Below, in pieces: positions 29,160 to 37,835 of a DNA stretch of 64,000 nucleotides. The DNA is taken from positions 7,314-71,313 of the forward strand of contig JBNLAT010000012.1 in assembly GCA_050302275.1 (NCBI GenBank), in the 5' to 3' direction. Numbering within the stretch: the stretch's first letter is position 1; the number at the start of each line of letters is the position of its first letter. The notes under the pieces were generated by a model. It did not search any database. It was not told where the DNA came from and saw nothing but the letters and a program-made list of their open reading frames with translations. Made by a program: the position numbers and the translations under genes. Source of the stretch: JAPHTQ01 sp050302275. Lineage in GTDB: Bacteria > Pseudomonadota > Gammaproteobacteria > Thiohalomonadales > Thiohalomonadaceae.

Positions 29160-29188
29160 GAAAAACGGCGGGACCCAATGGCCCCGCC
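29160..29188 (-). terminator. intrinsic terminator of soxB
   Basis: On the minus strand, CGGCGGG (complement of 29182-29188) and CCCGCCG (complement of 29165-29171) form a 7-bp stem running into TTTTTC. It begins 8 bp past the soxB stop. Confidence 0.8.
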
Positions 29189-29195
29189 GAGTCGA

Positions 29196-30980
29196 TCAGG
29201 CGTTATAGTCGGCCAGGCCCGGATTCCCCGCCACATTTTTCAGCTTGGGGGTATTGAGCTTGGTGACTTTGGCTTCCTTAATGTCGCGCAGGTAGTCGGC
29301 CACCACATCCCAGATGGGACGGCCCGGCGACTGGGAACCGACGGTGGCCCAACCGGCGACCTTGTACTTTTTCTCCGCTTCGATCAGCGTACCATCGTCC
29401 AGCGCCATATCCAGTACACGCTTGCCCATCTCCGCGGTCGGGTCGCAGACATAGTCCATACCCCCAACGCGCACCATGTCCCCGCCCTGCTGGTAGTAAG
29501 GGTCCTGGTTAAACAGGTTGTCCATTACGTCTTCCAGGATCAGCTTGATCTCGGCACCGCTCATCTCCCGCACATAGGTCTCGGGATAGGTGGTACCGGT
29601 CTGGTCCATCACGTGCTCCATGGTGATCTTCTGCCCAGGCAGCACGGTGGTACCCCAGCGGAAACCGGGTGAGAGGGAGATCTGTGCATCACCGACGATA
29701 CGCTGAGCGTCGCAGATGATCTGGTCGAAGGTGCCGTTAAAGTTACCGCGGCGATAGAGCAGATCTCCGGCGGTCGCCAGTTCTTCATTGAGCTGCGGCA
29801 GGTAGGGTTTGCGCACACCATCAATGTAGGTCTGCATCTCCGCATCGGGCTCGATCAGGTTGGAGAAGACCGGCAGCAGCTTGTAACGGAAGTCCCGTAC
29901 TTTGCCGTCACGCACATCGAGATCCATTACACCGAGGAACTTGCCGTTGGAACCGGCGTTGCACACCAGGGTCTGACCACCGGCATTCTTAATGATGCTC
30001 GGTGCAGGCATGCCATCGTGAGTATGACCGCCAAGAACCACATCGATACCGCTAACCACCGCGGCCATTTTCAGATCCACATCCATGCCATTGTGGGAGA
30101 TCACAACCACCACATCCGGCTTTTCGTTCTCGCGGATCTCGTCCACCAGTGCCTGCATATCGTCATCGCGAATACCGAAGGTCCAGTCGGGAATGAAACG
30201 GGACGGGTTGGCGATAGGGGTATAGGGGAAGGCCTGACCGATCACCGCCACCCGAACCCCATTCATGCTACGCATGGTATAGGGCTTGAAGGCGTGACCA
30301 CTGTCCTCGTTAAAGTCAGCGAAGTCGGCAAACTTGTAGTCGAATAGCGCCACCTCGTTAACCTTGACGTTCTGTGCCACGAACTCGCCCTTGAAGGCGG
30401 CAATGTTCTTCAGCACCTCTTCGTCCATGTAGGTGAACTCCCAGTGGCCGGTCATGATATCAACGCCCAGCTTGTTGCAGGCCTCGACCATATCCATGCC
30501 GCGGGTCCACAGCGCAGTACCGGAACCCTGCCAGGTATCACCGCCGTCGAGCAGCAGGGTATTACCGTGATTGCGCTCGGCGTGCATACGCTTAACCAGG
30601 GTCGACAGATGGGCAAACCCACCGACCTTGCCGTATTTCTGTGCCGCGTCTGTGTAATTCAGATAGGTGAAGGCATGTGACTCAATGCCACCCGGTTTAA
30701 TACCGAAGTGCTGCAACAGCTTATCGCCGACCAGATGCGGGGCCTTACCTTCGGCGGCACCGATACCAAGGTTAACGTTCGGTTCGCGGAAATAGATGGG
30801 ATTGAGCTGCGCGTGGGTATCGGTGATATGGAGCAGGGTGAGGTTGCCGAATTGCGGTACCTCATAGAGGTCGGCGGGGGCCTTGCTGCTCGCTTTTCCG
30901 GGCATATCGCAACCTGGCAGCATGCCAGCGGCACCGGCGATACCCATCAATTGGATAAACTGTCGACGACTAAAGGACAT
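29196..30980 (-). CDS. soxB: thiosulfohydrolase SoxB
   Basis: This 594-aa periplasmic di-manganese enzyme hydrolyses the sulfate group from SoxY-bound sulfur intermediates in the Sox thiosulfate-oxidation cycle. It has a Tat signal (SRRQFIQLMG) followed by LPGC at about residues 21-24, which could be a lipobox. The 5'-nucleotidase-like metal motifs are present: DTHAQLNP, GGDTWQGS, GHWEFTY, SHNGMD and GGHTHDG. ATG 30980 has AGGAG upstream. No soxA, X, Y, Z or CD gene is in the window, matching the scattered sox genes of many gammaproteobacterial sulfur oxidisers. A strong terminator follows. Confidence 0.96.
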   Translation of the reverse strand: MSFSRRQFIQLMGIAGAAGMLPGCDMPGKASSKAPADLYEVPQFGNLTLLHITDTHAQLNPIYFREPNVNLGIGAAEGKAPHLVGDKLLQHFGIKPGGIESHAFTYLNYTDAAQKYGKVGGFAHLSTLVKRMHAERNHGNTLLLDGGDTWQGSGTALWTRGMDMVEACNKLGVDIMTGHWEFTYMDEEVLKNIAAFKGEFVAQNVKVNEVALFDYKFADFADFNEDSGHAFKPYTMRSMNGVRVAVIGQAFPYTPIANPSRFIPDWTFGIRDDDMQALVDEIRENEKPDVVVVISHNGMDVDLKMAAVVSGIDVVLGGHTHDGMPAPSIIKNAGGQTLVCNAGSNGKFLGVMDLDVRDGKVRDFRYKLLPVFSNLIEPDAEMQTYIDGVRKPYLPQLNEELATAGDLLYRRGNFNGTFDQIICDAQRIVGDAQISLSPGFRWGTTVLPGQKITMEHVMDQTGTTYPETYVREMSGAEIKLILEDVMDNLFNQDPYYQQGGDMVRVGGMDYVCDPTAEMGKRVLDMALDDGTLIEAEKKYKVAGWATVGSQSPGRPIWDVVADYLRDIKEAKVTKLNTPKLKNVAGNPGLADYNA

Positions 30981-31305
30981 CTGGGGGACTCCTGTATTTC
31001 TCTTTCGTATTGTTTTGGTCCTAATACCGTCGTAGTCGAGGTGAAATCGGACCGATTTGCTGTGGTAAACGCGCCCGATTGTATGCCATAAAAAACCGCT
31101 CGGCTACCAACCAACCCCCATACTCGGGATCAGGACAGTTAGGGAAAACCCTGATACACTTTCCCTCCTGAATCATAAGGAAATGGGGGGAAAGCAGTGC
31201 TATAACTGCATCGGAAGGATGCCAAACCATCATAAATCGTGATAGTCACAACCAGAGCAATAACAAATCATTGGGCTACCCACACGGCAACCCGGAGTTG
31301 ACGTA
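30981..31305. other. 325-bp intergenic region between divergent soxB and the 71-aa gene
   Basis: It must hold the soxB promoter (minus) and the promoter of the 31306-32302 genes (plus). I see no clear -35/-10 pair, tRNA or long repeat. A 70-codon open frame on the minus strand (31021-31233) has no ribosome site and no family resemblance, and is not called. Confidence 0.5.
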
Positions 31306-31521
31306 ATGAACGGACTAGAAAACGCACAGCACGACCTTAGCGACGCCCAGTTCTGCCTGGAAACAGCCATTGAGTTGTTGAGCGGTATCGACAGTGATAC
31401 CCGCGATCAGGCAACGGAGCTGCATAAGGTCATCACGCGCCTGCAAAGCATTAAGGGTGAACTGGACAGCAGCTACGAAACGCTGCTGGATGTTTCGTCC
31501 AGGATCACCATCGACACCTGA
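31306..31521 (+). CDS. small hypothetical protein, helical
   Basis: This 71-aa acidic protein is predicted to be almost all helical, with heptad-like spacing (AIELLSGI, VITRLQSIKGELDSSYETLLDVSSRI), suggesting a coiled-coil or helical hairpin. I do not recognise the family. ATG 31306 is preceded by GGAG at about 31292. It opens a plus-strand run with the Rieske-like protein and the YcgL gene. Confidence 0.55.
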   Translation: MNGLENAQHDLSDAQFCLETAIELLSGIDSDTRDQATELHKVITRLQSIKGELDSSYETLLDVSSRITIDT

Positions 31522-31543
31522 ACGACTGTCCCCACGCGACACG

Positions 31544-32038
31544 ATGCAGGATACCCCACGCCGCCTGTTCCTGCGTGTTGGCGTCAAACTCATGTCTCTC
31601 GTCGCCGTCGGCATGATTGCCTACGTGTTGCTCGTTCCGGTTACAGAGCAAACCTCCAGTACAGAAACAAAACCCGAGCCGCTACGCCTCCGCCTCACCG
31701 AACTCCCCTCCACAGAATTTCAGCGTCTTCCCTGGCAAGGAGGAAACCTGATTTTATTACGCCGTGGTACGACAGAAATCTATATCGCCTTTGATCGCGG
31801 CACGGGAATGGGCTGTCCCCTGCAATGGTTTCCAGCCTCAACCCACCTACCTGATGCGCCAATCCAGCCCTGGCCCGGCGGCCTGCGGGATAGTTGCGAC
31901 GGTTCCTGGTACGACATGACGGGAAAAGTCTTCAAGGGGCAAGCGGCGACAGGCAATCTGGAAAGTCCAGCATACAGAATCACCGGGGAGTTGCTGGAGA
32001 TAGGCACAAACAGCGATAATCCCGCCCTCGTCAAATGA
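31544..32038 (+). CDS. membrane-anchored Rieske-like protein lacking Fe-S ligands
   Basis: This 164-aa protein has one N-terminal TM segment (about 14-34) and a soluble domain. Near the C-terminus it reads G86-T-G88-M-G-C91-P and D116-S-C118-D119-G-S-W-Y-D, which line up with the Rieske boxes C-T-H-L-G-C and C-P-C-H-G-S-x-Y-D. In this alignment the four cluster ligands (two Cys, two His) are Gly, Gly, Asp and Asp, while the two disulfide cysteines (C91, C118) remain. It would therefore keep the fold and disulfide but not the [2Fe-2S] cluster. The alignment was made by eye. ATG 31544 has no strong ribosome site. YcgL follows after 9 bp. Confidence 0.6.
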   Translation: MQDTPRRLFLRVGVKLMSLVAVGMIAYVLLVPVTEQTSSTETKPEPLRLRLTELPSTEFQRLPWQGGNLILLRRGTTEIYIAFDRGTGMGCPLQWFPASTHLPDAPIQPWPGGLRDSCDGSWYDMTGKVFKGQAATGNLESPAYRITGELLEIGTNSDNPALVK

Positions 32039-32047
32039 GGAATCCCC

Positions 32048-32302
32048 ATGGCCGAGAGCATCACCTGCCATATCTACCGCAGTAAGAAAACCGACGGACT
32101 TTACCTGTTCCTGGCAAAAGAAGATGACTTTGAGTGCGTACCCGAGGAGTTACGTAACTACTTCGGTGTGCCGGAAAAGTCGATGGAACTGGAGCTGAAC
32201 GAAACAAGTAAGCTGGCCCGCAGCAAGCCTGAAGAGGTGCTTCACAACCTCAAGGAAAATGGCTTCCACATCCAGATGCCGCCGCAGAATCCCACTATCT
32301 AG
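32048..32302 (+). CDS. ycgL: YcgL domain-containing protein
   Basis: This 84-aa protein matches E. coli YcgL in order: an N-terminal C-x-IYRS-K block (CHIYRSKKTDGLYLFL), then F-x-x-VPEEL-x-x-FG, and a C-terminal G-F-x-x-Q-x-PP (GFHIQMPPQN). It is a cytosolic fold of unknown biochemical role, common in Gammaproteobacteria. It follows the Rieske-like gene by 9 bp and is convergent with serB (9-bp gap). Confidence 0.88.
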   Translation: MAESITCHIYRSKKTDGLYLFLAKEDDFECVPEELRNYFGVPEKSMELELNETSKLARSKPEEVLHNLKENGFHIQMPPQNPTI

Positions 32303-32311
32303 AGCCAGGCT

Positions 32312-33532
32312 TTACTCCAGCTCTGCAATCTCCCGATCACGCATCCCCAGCAGATAGAGAATCCCGTCCAGCCCCAGGGTGGCGATAGAGTGTTTCGCCT
32401 GCTCCTTGACGATGGGCTTGGCGTGAAAGGCGATACCGAGGCCTGCAATGGAGAGCATCGGCAGGTCGTTGGCGCCGTCGCCGACAGCAATCACCTGCTC
32501 CAGTGATATCCCCTCCTGCGCGGCGAGCTGGCGCAGCAGTGTGGCCTTCATCTGGCCGTCGATGATCTCCCCCACCACCTTGCCGGTAAGTTTTCCATCC
32601 TTAAAGTCGAGCTGGTTAGCGTAGACATAGTCGATACCCAGCTTCTCTTTCAAATAGTTGGCGAAGTAGGTAAAGCCACCGGAGAGGATAGCCACCTTGT
32701 AGCCGAAGTGGCGCAGGTGCTTAATCAGCCGCTCAGCCCCTTCGGTGATCGGCAACCGCTCAGCGATCTCCGCCAGCACCGACTCGTCCAGCCCCTCCAG
32801 CAGCGCCATGCGGCGGGTAAAGCTCTCGGTGAAGTCCATCTCGCCACGCATCGCCGCCTCGGTGATCTCGGCCACCTGGTCGCCGATCCCAGCCACCTTC
32901 GCCAGCTCGTCGATCACCTCGGTCTGGATCAGGGTTGAGTCCATATCGAAACAGACCAGACGACGGCTGCGGCGATAGAGGTTGTCCTCCTGCACCGCCA
33001 CGTCCAGGTCCATCTCCTGGGAGATCTGCAGAAACTCGGCATGCATCGCCGCGATGTCCTTCACCTCACCGCTAAGGGATATCTGTACCGAGGCAGCGCG
33101 CTGCTCTTCAGGATTCTTCAGCGTGCGTCGACCCGAAAGACGGGTGATCTGGTCGATATTGCAGCCCTGCTGCGCCACCGCCGCAGAGACTCGCGCCAGA
33201 TGTCGGGAAGATATCTGCCTGCCTAGCAGGGTCAGGATGTGGCGCGGCTTACCCTGAGCGGCAACCCACGCCTCGTAGTCCTCTTCGGAGACCGGGGTAA
33301 AACGGATATTCAGGTTCAGCTCATGCCCTTTGAACAGCAGCTCCTTGAACACCGGGCAACCGGCGGCCTCGGGCGGCAGTTCCAGCATCATACCGAGGGA
33401 GACCGTGTCATGAATTACCGACTGGCCGATATCGAGCACCGCCACATTGCACTTGGCGAGAATAGCGGTCAATTGTGCGGTCAGGCCGGGACGATCCTGG
33501 CCGGTAACGGTAACGAGAATGATCTCTTTCAT
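32312..33532 (-). CDS. serB: phosphoserine phosphatase with tandem ACT domains
   Basis: This 406-aa protein has two N-terminal ACT-like domains (MKEIILVTVTGQDRPGLTAQL and a second after HILTLLGRQISSRHLA) followed by a HAD phosphatase. The nucleophile motif is FDMDSTLIQTEVIDEL, motif II is ILSGGF, and the acidic motif is GDGANDLPML. It removes phosphate from phosphoserine in the last step of serine synthesis; the ACT domains suggest serine feedback. The start is placed at ATG 33532 by similarity, although its ribosome site is weak; ATG 33571 is an alternative. It is divergent from the DUF1015 gene, a family often found near serine-biosynthesis genes. Confidence 0.93.
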   Translation of the reverse strand: MKEIILVTVTGQDRPGLTAQLTAILAKCNVAVLDIGQSVIHDTVSLGMMLELPPEAAGCPVFKELLFKGHELNLNIRFTPVSEEDYEAWVAAQGKPRHILTLLGRQISSRHLARVSAAVAQQGCNIDQITRLSGRRTLKNPEEQRAASVQISLSGEVKDIAAMHAEFLQISQEMDLDVAVQEDNLYRRSRRLVCFDMDSTLIQTEVIDELAKVAGIGDQVAEITEAAMRGEMDFTESFTRRMALLEGLDESVLAEIAERLPITEGAERLIKHLRHFGYKVAILSGGFTYFANYLKEKLGIDYVYANQLDFKDGKLTGKVVGEIIDGQMKATLLRQLAAQEGISLEQVIAVGDGANDLPMLSIAGLGIAFHAKPIVKEQAKHSIATLGLDGILYLLGMRDREIAELE

Positions 33533-33700
33533 GCTAATAACAGGGGCCTTGTTTACAGGGGCCGCTATCATACCGCAGATAAGCTGCAAGAATAATGAGG
33601 GTAGAAAAACCTTTTATCGCCGCATCAAGCATTGGAGTTGCCCTTCTCTCCCCGCTGGTTTCCAATAGGCACACTCAATAAGCCCAAAGAAGGAAGCCTC

Positions 33701-34942
33701 ATGTCCCTCATCCGCCCCTTTGCCGGCCTGCGCCCCGCTCCCGGTCGCGCTGCCGACGTCGCCGCCCCGCCCTACGATGTGCTCAACAGCAGCGAGGCCC
33801 GTGCCCGCGCCGAGGGACGGCCCTGGAGCTTCCTGCACATCTCCAAACCCGAGATCGACCTGCCGGAGGGCACCGATCCCTACGATGCCAGTGTCTATGC
33901 CAAGGGTAAGGATAACTTCGAGCGGATGATCGCCGAGGGCGTGCTCAAGCAGGACACCCTGCCCTGCTACTATCTCTACCGTCTAATCATGGGCGATCAC
34001 CAGCAGATCGGACTAGTCGCTGCCGCCTCGGTCCCCGATTACGACACCAACCGTATCCGCAAACACGAGTTCACCCGACCCGACAAAGAGGACGACCGTG
34101 TTCGCCAGGTCGACACCCTCAATGCCCAGACCGGGCCGGTGTTCCTCACCTACCGTCACAACGCGACCATCGATGCCCTGGTGGCAAAAGTCACCGCGAC
34201 TGAGCCAGAGTTCGATATCACCGCCGATGACGGTGTACAGCACGCCATCTGGCCGGTCTGTGACGAAGAAGAGATCAACACCATTACCGAAACCTTCGAC
34301 GCGATGCCCGCCATCTACATCGCCGACGGCCACCATCGCTCCGCTGCCGCCTCCCGCGTCGCGGCAATGCGCAAAGAGGCCAACCCGAATCACACCGGCG
34401 AGGAACCCTACAACTACTTCCTCTCCGTGATCTTCCCTGACGACCAGATGATGATCCTCGACTACAACCGGGTCATCACCGATCTCAACGGCCTCAGCAA
34501 AGACGAGCTGCTACAGAAAGTCGGCGAGCATTTCACCGTCAGTGAGGAGGGTGCCGCAGTCAAACCGCAGGCGAATCAGGAGTTCGGCATGTATCTGGAT
34601 AGAAAGTGGTATCGCCTGCAGATCAATGCCGACAGAGTGCCAGCAGACGATCCGGTCGGTCAGCTCGATGTCAGCCTACTGGCTAACAACCTCATCGATC
34701 CGATCCTAGGTATCAGCGATCCACGCCGCGATAAGCGCATCGATTTCGTCGGTGGGATTCGCGGTTTGCAGGAGCTGGAGCGACGTGTCGATAGCGGTGA
34801 GATGGCCGTCGCCTTCTCTCTCTATCCGACCAAAATGGAACAACTCATGGCAGTGGCCGACGCCGATGAGGTGATGCCACCCAAGTCGACCTGGTTCGAA
34901 CCGAAACTGGCAGACGGTCTGGTTTCACATCTACTTGGCTAA
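33701..34942 (+). CDS. DUF1015 family protein
   Basis: This 413-aa protein opens with IRPFAGLRPAPGRAADVAAPPYDVLN and has the family blocks TRPDKEDDRVRQVDTLNAQTGPVFL, IADGHHRSAAA and the C-terminal MPPKSTWFEPKLADGLV. DUF1015 proteins are cytosolic and often lie beside serA/serC; a role connected with phosphoserine metabolism has been suggested but I cannot confirm it here. ATG 33701 follows AGGAAG. Its position next to serB supports the serine link. A strong hairpin terminator follows. Confidence 0.9.
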   Translation: MSLIRPFAGLRPAPGRAADVAAPPYDVLNSSEARARAEGRPWSFLHISKPEIDLPEGTDPYDASVYAKGKDNFERMIAEGVLKQDTLPCYYLYRLIMGDHQQIGLVAAASVPDYDTNRIRKHEFTRPDKEDDRVRQVDTLNAQTGPVFLTYRHNATIDALVAKVTATEPEFDITADDGVQHAIWPVCDEEEINTITETFDAMPAIYIADGHHRSAAASRVAAMRKEANPNHTGEEPYNYFLSVIFPDDQMMILDYNRVITDLNGLSKDELLQKVGEHFTVSEEGAAVKPQANQEFGMYLDRKWYRLQINADRVPADDPVGQLDVSLLANNLIDPILGISDPRRDKRIDFVGGIRGLQELERRVDSGEMAVAFSLYPTKMEQLMAVADADEVMPPKSTWFEPKLADGLVSHLLG

Positions 34943-34950
34943 CGTATAAC

Positions 34951-34984
34951 GACCGGGAGGTAGCCCAGTCGCTACTTCCCGGTC
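34951..34984 (+). terminator. terminator after the DUF1015 gene
   Basis: GACCGGGAGGTAGC (34951-34964) pairs with GCTACTTCCCGGTC (34971-34984), with one mismatch, and is followed by the T-rich TGTCTTTCTTT. Its right arm overlaps the last codons of the convergent minus-strand gene ending at 34972. Confidence 0.7.
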
Positions 34985-35394
34985 TGTCTTTCTTTAGCTC
35001 GCTTCAACTCCTCGGCGAGTTTTTTCAGATCGTCCAGATCCTCAATCACAATCTCCTTGATCGGTAACTCCACGGGCTTGCCTGTCGACGCGGAAGGTTT
35101 GCTGGCGGGGGCTGCCAACGGCTTCTCTTCCTTCGCTGATTTCGCAGTTTCCTGCGGCTGTTTGACTGGTGGAGACGGCTTCTCTGTCTTCTTTTTCTGC
35201 CGTTCGGCCTCGGCAAAGAGATCCTCCTCCTCACTCGTCGATTGCCCTTTGCCTTCCTGCAGCATCTTCATGATATTGGCACGCACGTCCGGTACCTGAA
35301 TCGGCTCGGGACCTGGCGGCTGAGCATAGCTGTGTTTCACCACGACCAGCATGAAGATGGCAATAAACAGCAGCTTTTCTCTCTTTCTTTTCAT
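34972..35394 (-). CDS. secreted Lys/Pro/Glu-rich hypothetical protein
   Basis: This 140-aa protein has an N-terminal signal peptide (MKRKREKLLFIAIFMLVVVKHSYAQ), then a low-complexity Pro/Lys/Ser middle (about 60-105) and a C-terminal charged helix (EDLDDLKKLAEELKRAKERQ). I do not recognise a family. ATG 35394 is preferred to an upstream TTG; neither has a good ribosome site. The gene's 3' end lies under the terminator of the convergent DUF1015 gene. It is probably periplasmic and unstructured apart from the terminal helix. Confidence 0.55.
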   Translation of the reverse strand: MKRKREKLLFIAIFMLVVVKHSYAQPPGPEPIQVPDVRANIMKMLQEGKGQSTSEEEDLFAEAERQKKKTEKPSPPVKQPQETAKSAKEEKPLAAPASKPSASTGKPVELPIKEIVIEDLDDLKKLAEELKRAKERQTGK

Positions 35395-35527
35395 CTGCAC
35401 CAAACCGAATAACGGTTGTCCGAGTCATTGTAGCTACAGCATAACGTAATCGGTCGTTGTTGGCGCTCCAGGGTAGCGTTCTGCCGATTCATCCCTTAGA
35501 TTAGTGAAAAAGGAGTGGTGTTCTTCC

Positions 35528-36277
35528 ATGCGACGATTATTGTCTGTTTTTTTCCTGCTGCCGCTGGCCTGCGCTGCGCCGAGGGGATTCGCCGCCTGTG
35601 ACGATCCTGCCGCGCCCGAGGTCAACTGGAGCGGCTGCGACAAACAGGGTACGCAACTGGCTGGCGCGGACATGCGCGGTGCGATCCTGAAAAACATCAA
35701 TCTGGAAAACGCCAACCTCAGCGGGGCCCGTCTCTCAGGCAGTGATTTCTCTTTTGCCCGCCTGTCTGGTGCCAATCTCAGCAAGGCGCGTCTGCACGAC
35801 ACGACCATGCTCAGCGCCGACCTGCGCGAGGCCAACCTGCAACAGGCACTGATGCAGCGTGCACGCCTGGACCGTGCCGATCTCAGAGAGGCTGACTTCT
35901 CCTCGGCCGAGCTACGCGAAAGTGACTTCTACCAGTGCCGGATGGAAGGGACAAAACTGCAAAAGGCCAACCTGCAGCAGGCAAAATTCAAACAGGCAAT
36001 CCTCGACGGTGCGGTGTTTGATGGCGCCGATATGCAGGAAAGCGATCTGCTAAGCGCTTCACTGGAAGGGGCCCAGCTGAAGCAGGTCAACCTGTACAAG
36101 GCCAAGCTGGAAAAAACCAATCTCTATTACGCCGATTTCAGTGGAGCCGATCTGCGGCGCGCTTCACTGGTCGGTGCGGAACTGTATGAAACGAAATTTG
36201 CTGGTGCCCGGCTGGGCGCAGCGATGTGGGTAGACCGCAAACGCTGCCGGCTGGATGCCGGCGACGTTTGCGATTAG
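35528..36277 (+). CDS. exported pentapeptide-repeat protein
   Basis: This 249-aa protein has a signal peptide (MRRLLSVFFLLPLACAAPRGFA) and then about 35 A(D/N)LXX-type pentapeptide repeats running almost to the C-terminus (ANLSGARLSG, ADLREANLQQ, ADFSGADLRR). Such repeats fold into a right-handed quadrilateral beta-helix. Cys residues near residue 25 and at the very end (CRLDAGDVC) may cap the helix with disulfides in the periplasm. Its target is unknown; cytosolic members can mimic DNA, but export argues against that. ATG 35528 has AAGGAG 13 bp upstream. Confidence 0.85.
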   Translation: MRRLLSVFFLLPLACAAPRGFAACDDPAAPEVNWSGCDKQGTQLAGADMRGAILKNINLENANLSGARLSGSDFSFARLSGANLSKARLHDTTMLSADLREANLQQALMQRARLDRADLREADFSSAELRESDFYQCRMEGTKLQKANLQQAKFKQAILDGAVFDGADMQESDLLSASLEGAQLKQVNLYKAKLEKTNLYYADFSGADLRRASLVGAELYETKFAGARLGAAMWVDRKRCRLDAGDVCD

Positions 36278-36280
36278 TGA

Positions 36281-37678
36281 TTAAGCAACCTTGTGCTGCA
36301 CCGTCGCAGTCGGAGCAGCCTTTGCGGCAACGCCCTGCGACATCTTCCCCGCGACAAAGTCGAGACCTTCCTTGCCCTGAAGCACGGTGGCCAGAGCCGC
36401 CTCAAGCTGTTCTTCGCTGAGACCAAACTCGTCCATCAGACTCTGCGGGATTTCGATGCTCGGCGCATCACCGATGCCGTGACGCTTGAGTAGCGCATTG
36501 GCGATGTAGACCAAATTGGCATAGGTGGAATAGGAGCTACGGAATTCCGCATTGTGATGACCAGACACGGTATCGACAATCTCCCGTGGCATATCCCAGG
36601 CATCCATCAACCAGACGCCCATCTCGGTATGGGTAACACCGACCGCCTCACGCTCCAGTTCCAGAATGGAACGGCGGGGATTTTCCTCCACCAGCTTGTT
36701 CAGACGTACGAACTGAGTGGGGAAGATATGGCCCAGCAGCAGGAAGCCGAAGTTGTGCAGCAGACCGGCCAGATAGCCCATCCCGGCAGGCGGACGACGG
36801 GTAAACTCAATGGCATTGCACAGCGCCTGGGTCAGGGCAGCGCAGTAGACCGAGTGTTTCCAGAAATTGTTCAGACCCAGCGGCCCGTCCTTCGGGTTAT
36901 TGAAGGCCTTACCCAGCGCCAGACCGAAAGCGATATCCAGCACGAAGTCCATACCCAGTACGCGGACGATGGCCTGCTCCACCGACTCCAGCTTGCCCTG
37001 ATAGGCATAGAGCGGCGAGGTGGCATAACGCAGCAGCTGCGCCGCCAGGCTAGGGTCCTGCTCAATCACTGCAGCCAGCTCGCTGGCGTGGGCGTAGGGA
37101 TTGTTACGGATACGAATAAGCTCGGTAGCCAGACCCGGCATTGCGGGCAGCTTGTCGACCTTCTGCACCTTGCTGCGCATGGCCGATTTGGCATCGCTAG
37201 CGCTATTGTCCAGAGCGGTAATGCGGTGGTTCTTCCAGGTGTTCTCGTGCAACCTGACGAAATCCTCCTGGTCGGCACTCACCAGCAGCCCGGACACACC
37301 GGTGGCGAAAATCAGCTTTTCCATATCGACCAGTGATTTGTCCATGATGCCACGCATACCGAAAGCTTCCGGCAGCGGCGGAATAGCGCGGATGTCGCAC
37401 TCGCCCAACAGCGCCGCGGTTTCGGTATCGCTGCAACGAACGAATTCACGCTTGAAGAGTTTATTGATAGTGGGAAGGTCAACCTTCTGGTCGCCACGAA
37501 CGATGGCCATCAGGTAGGCCTTGCCGCTTTTCAGAATCACGGCCTTCACCACGGTGTTGAGCGGAATCTCCGCCTGGGTCACCGTTTCAACAAAGCTTCC
37601 TGCAGCAGCCACCTTGCGTCCCTTGAAGTGACCATGACTCCGGGTAAGGCATTCATTGACCGATGCTGGGATGTTCAT
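36281..37678 (-). CDS. YbaK-like / HDOD two-domain protein
   Basis: This 465-aa cytosolic protein has an N-terminal YbaK/ProX-like aminoacyl-tRNA-editing fold (about 1-145, with VVKAVILKSGKAYLMAIVRGDQKVDL) followed by an HDOD domain (about 175-385) and a short Ala-rich tail. The HDOD part has the LPAMPGLATELIRIRNN start, LAGLLHNFG in place of an HD pair, and GVTHTEMGVWLMDAWDMP. HDOD proteins act in signalling without an intact HD phosphohydrolase centre. ATG 37678 is preceded by AGGAG. The YbaK-HDOD fusion is seen in several sulfur-oxidising and marine gammaproteobacteria; its ligand is unknown. Confidence 0.8.
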   Translation of the reverse strand: MNIPASVNECLTRSHGHFKGRKVAAAGSFVETVTQAEIPLNTVVKAVILKSGKAYLMAIVRGDQKVDLPTINKLFKREFVRCSDTETAALLGECDIRAIPPLPEAFGMRGIMDKSLVDMEKLIFATGVSGLLVSADQEDFVRLHENTWKNHRITALDNSASDAKSAMRSKVQKVDKLPAMPGLATELIRIRNNPYAHASELAAVIEQDPSLAAQLLRYATSPLYAYQGKLESVEQAIVRVLGMDFVLDIAFGLALGKAFNNPKDGPLGLNNFWKHSVYCAALTQALCNAIEFTRRPPAGMGYLAGLLHNFGFLLLGHIFPTQFVRLNKLVEENPRRSILELEREAVGVTHTEMGVWLMDAWDMPREIVDTVSGHHNAEFRSSYSTYANLVYIANALLKRHGIGDAPSIEIPQSLMDEFGLSEEQLEAALATVLQGKEGLDFVAGKMSQGVAAKAAPTATVQHKVA

Positions 37679-37835
37679 TTCGTTTCTCCTCGAGCGCCTG
37701 GCGCCCATTTACATCCTATGTTGAGGAAAAGATTAGTGACAAAAATCAAAATCCGTTGTGATGTTACTCGCAACAAATCGCCTTTAAACCCGCGAAAACA
37801 CTGTAATAATCGCGTTTTGTGACTGCAATCTCAGG

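Noticed and set aside
31021..31233. 70-codon minus-strand frame in the soxB upstream region
   Set aside because: No ribosome site, no recognisable family and odd composition; the region is needed for two divergent promoters.
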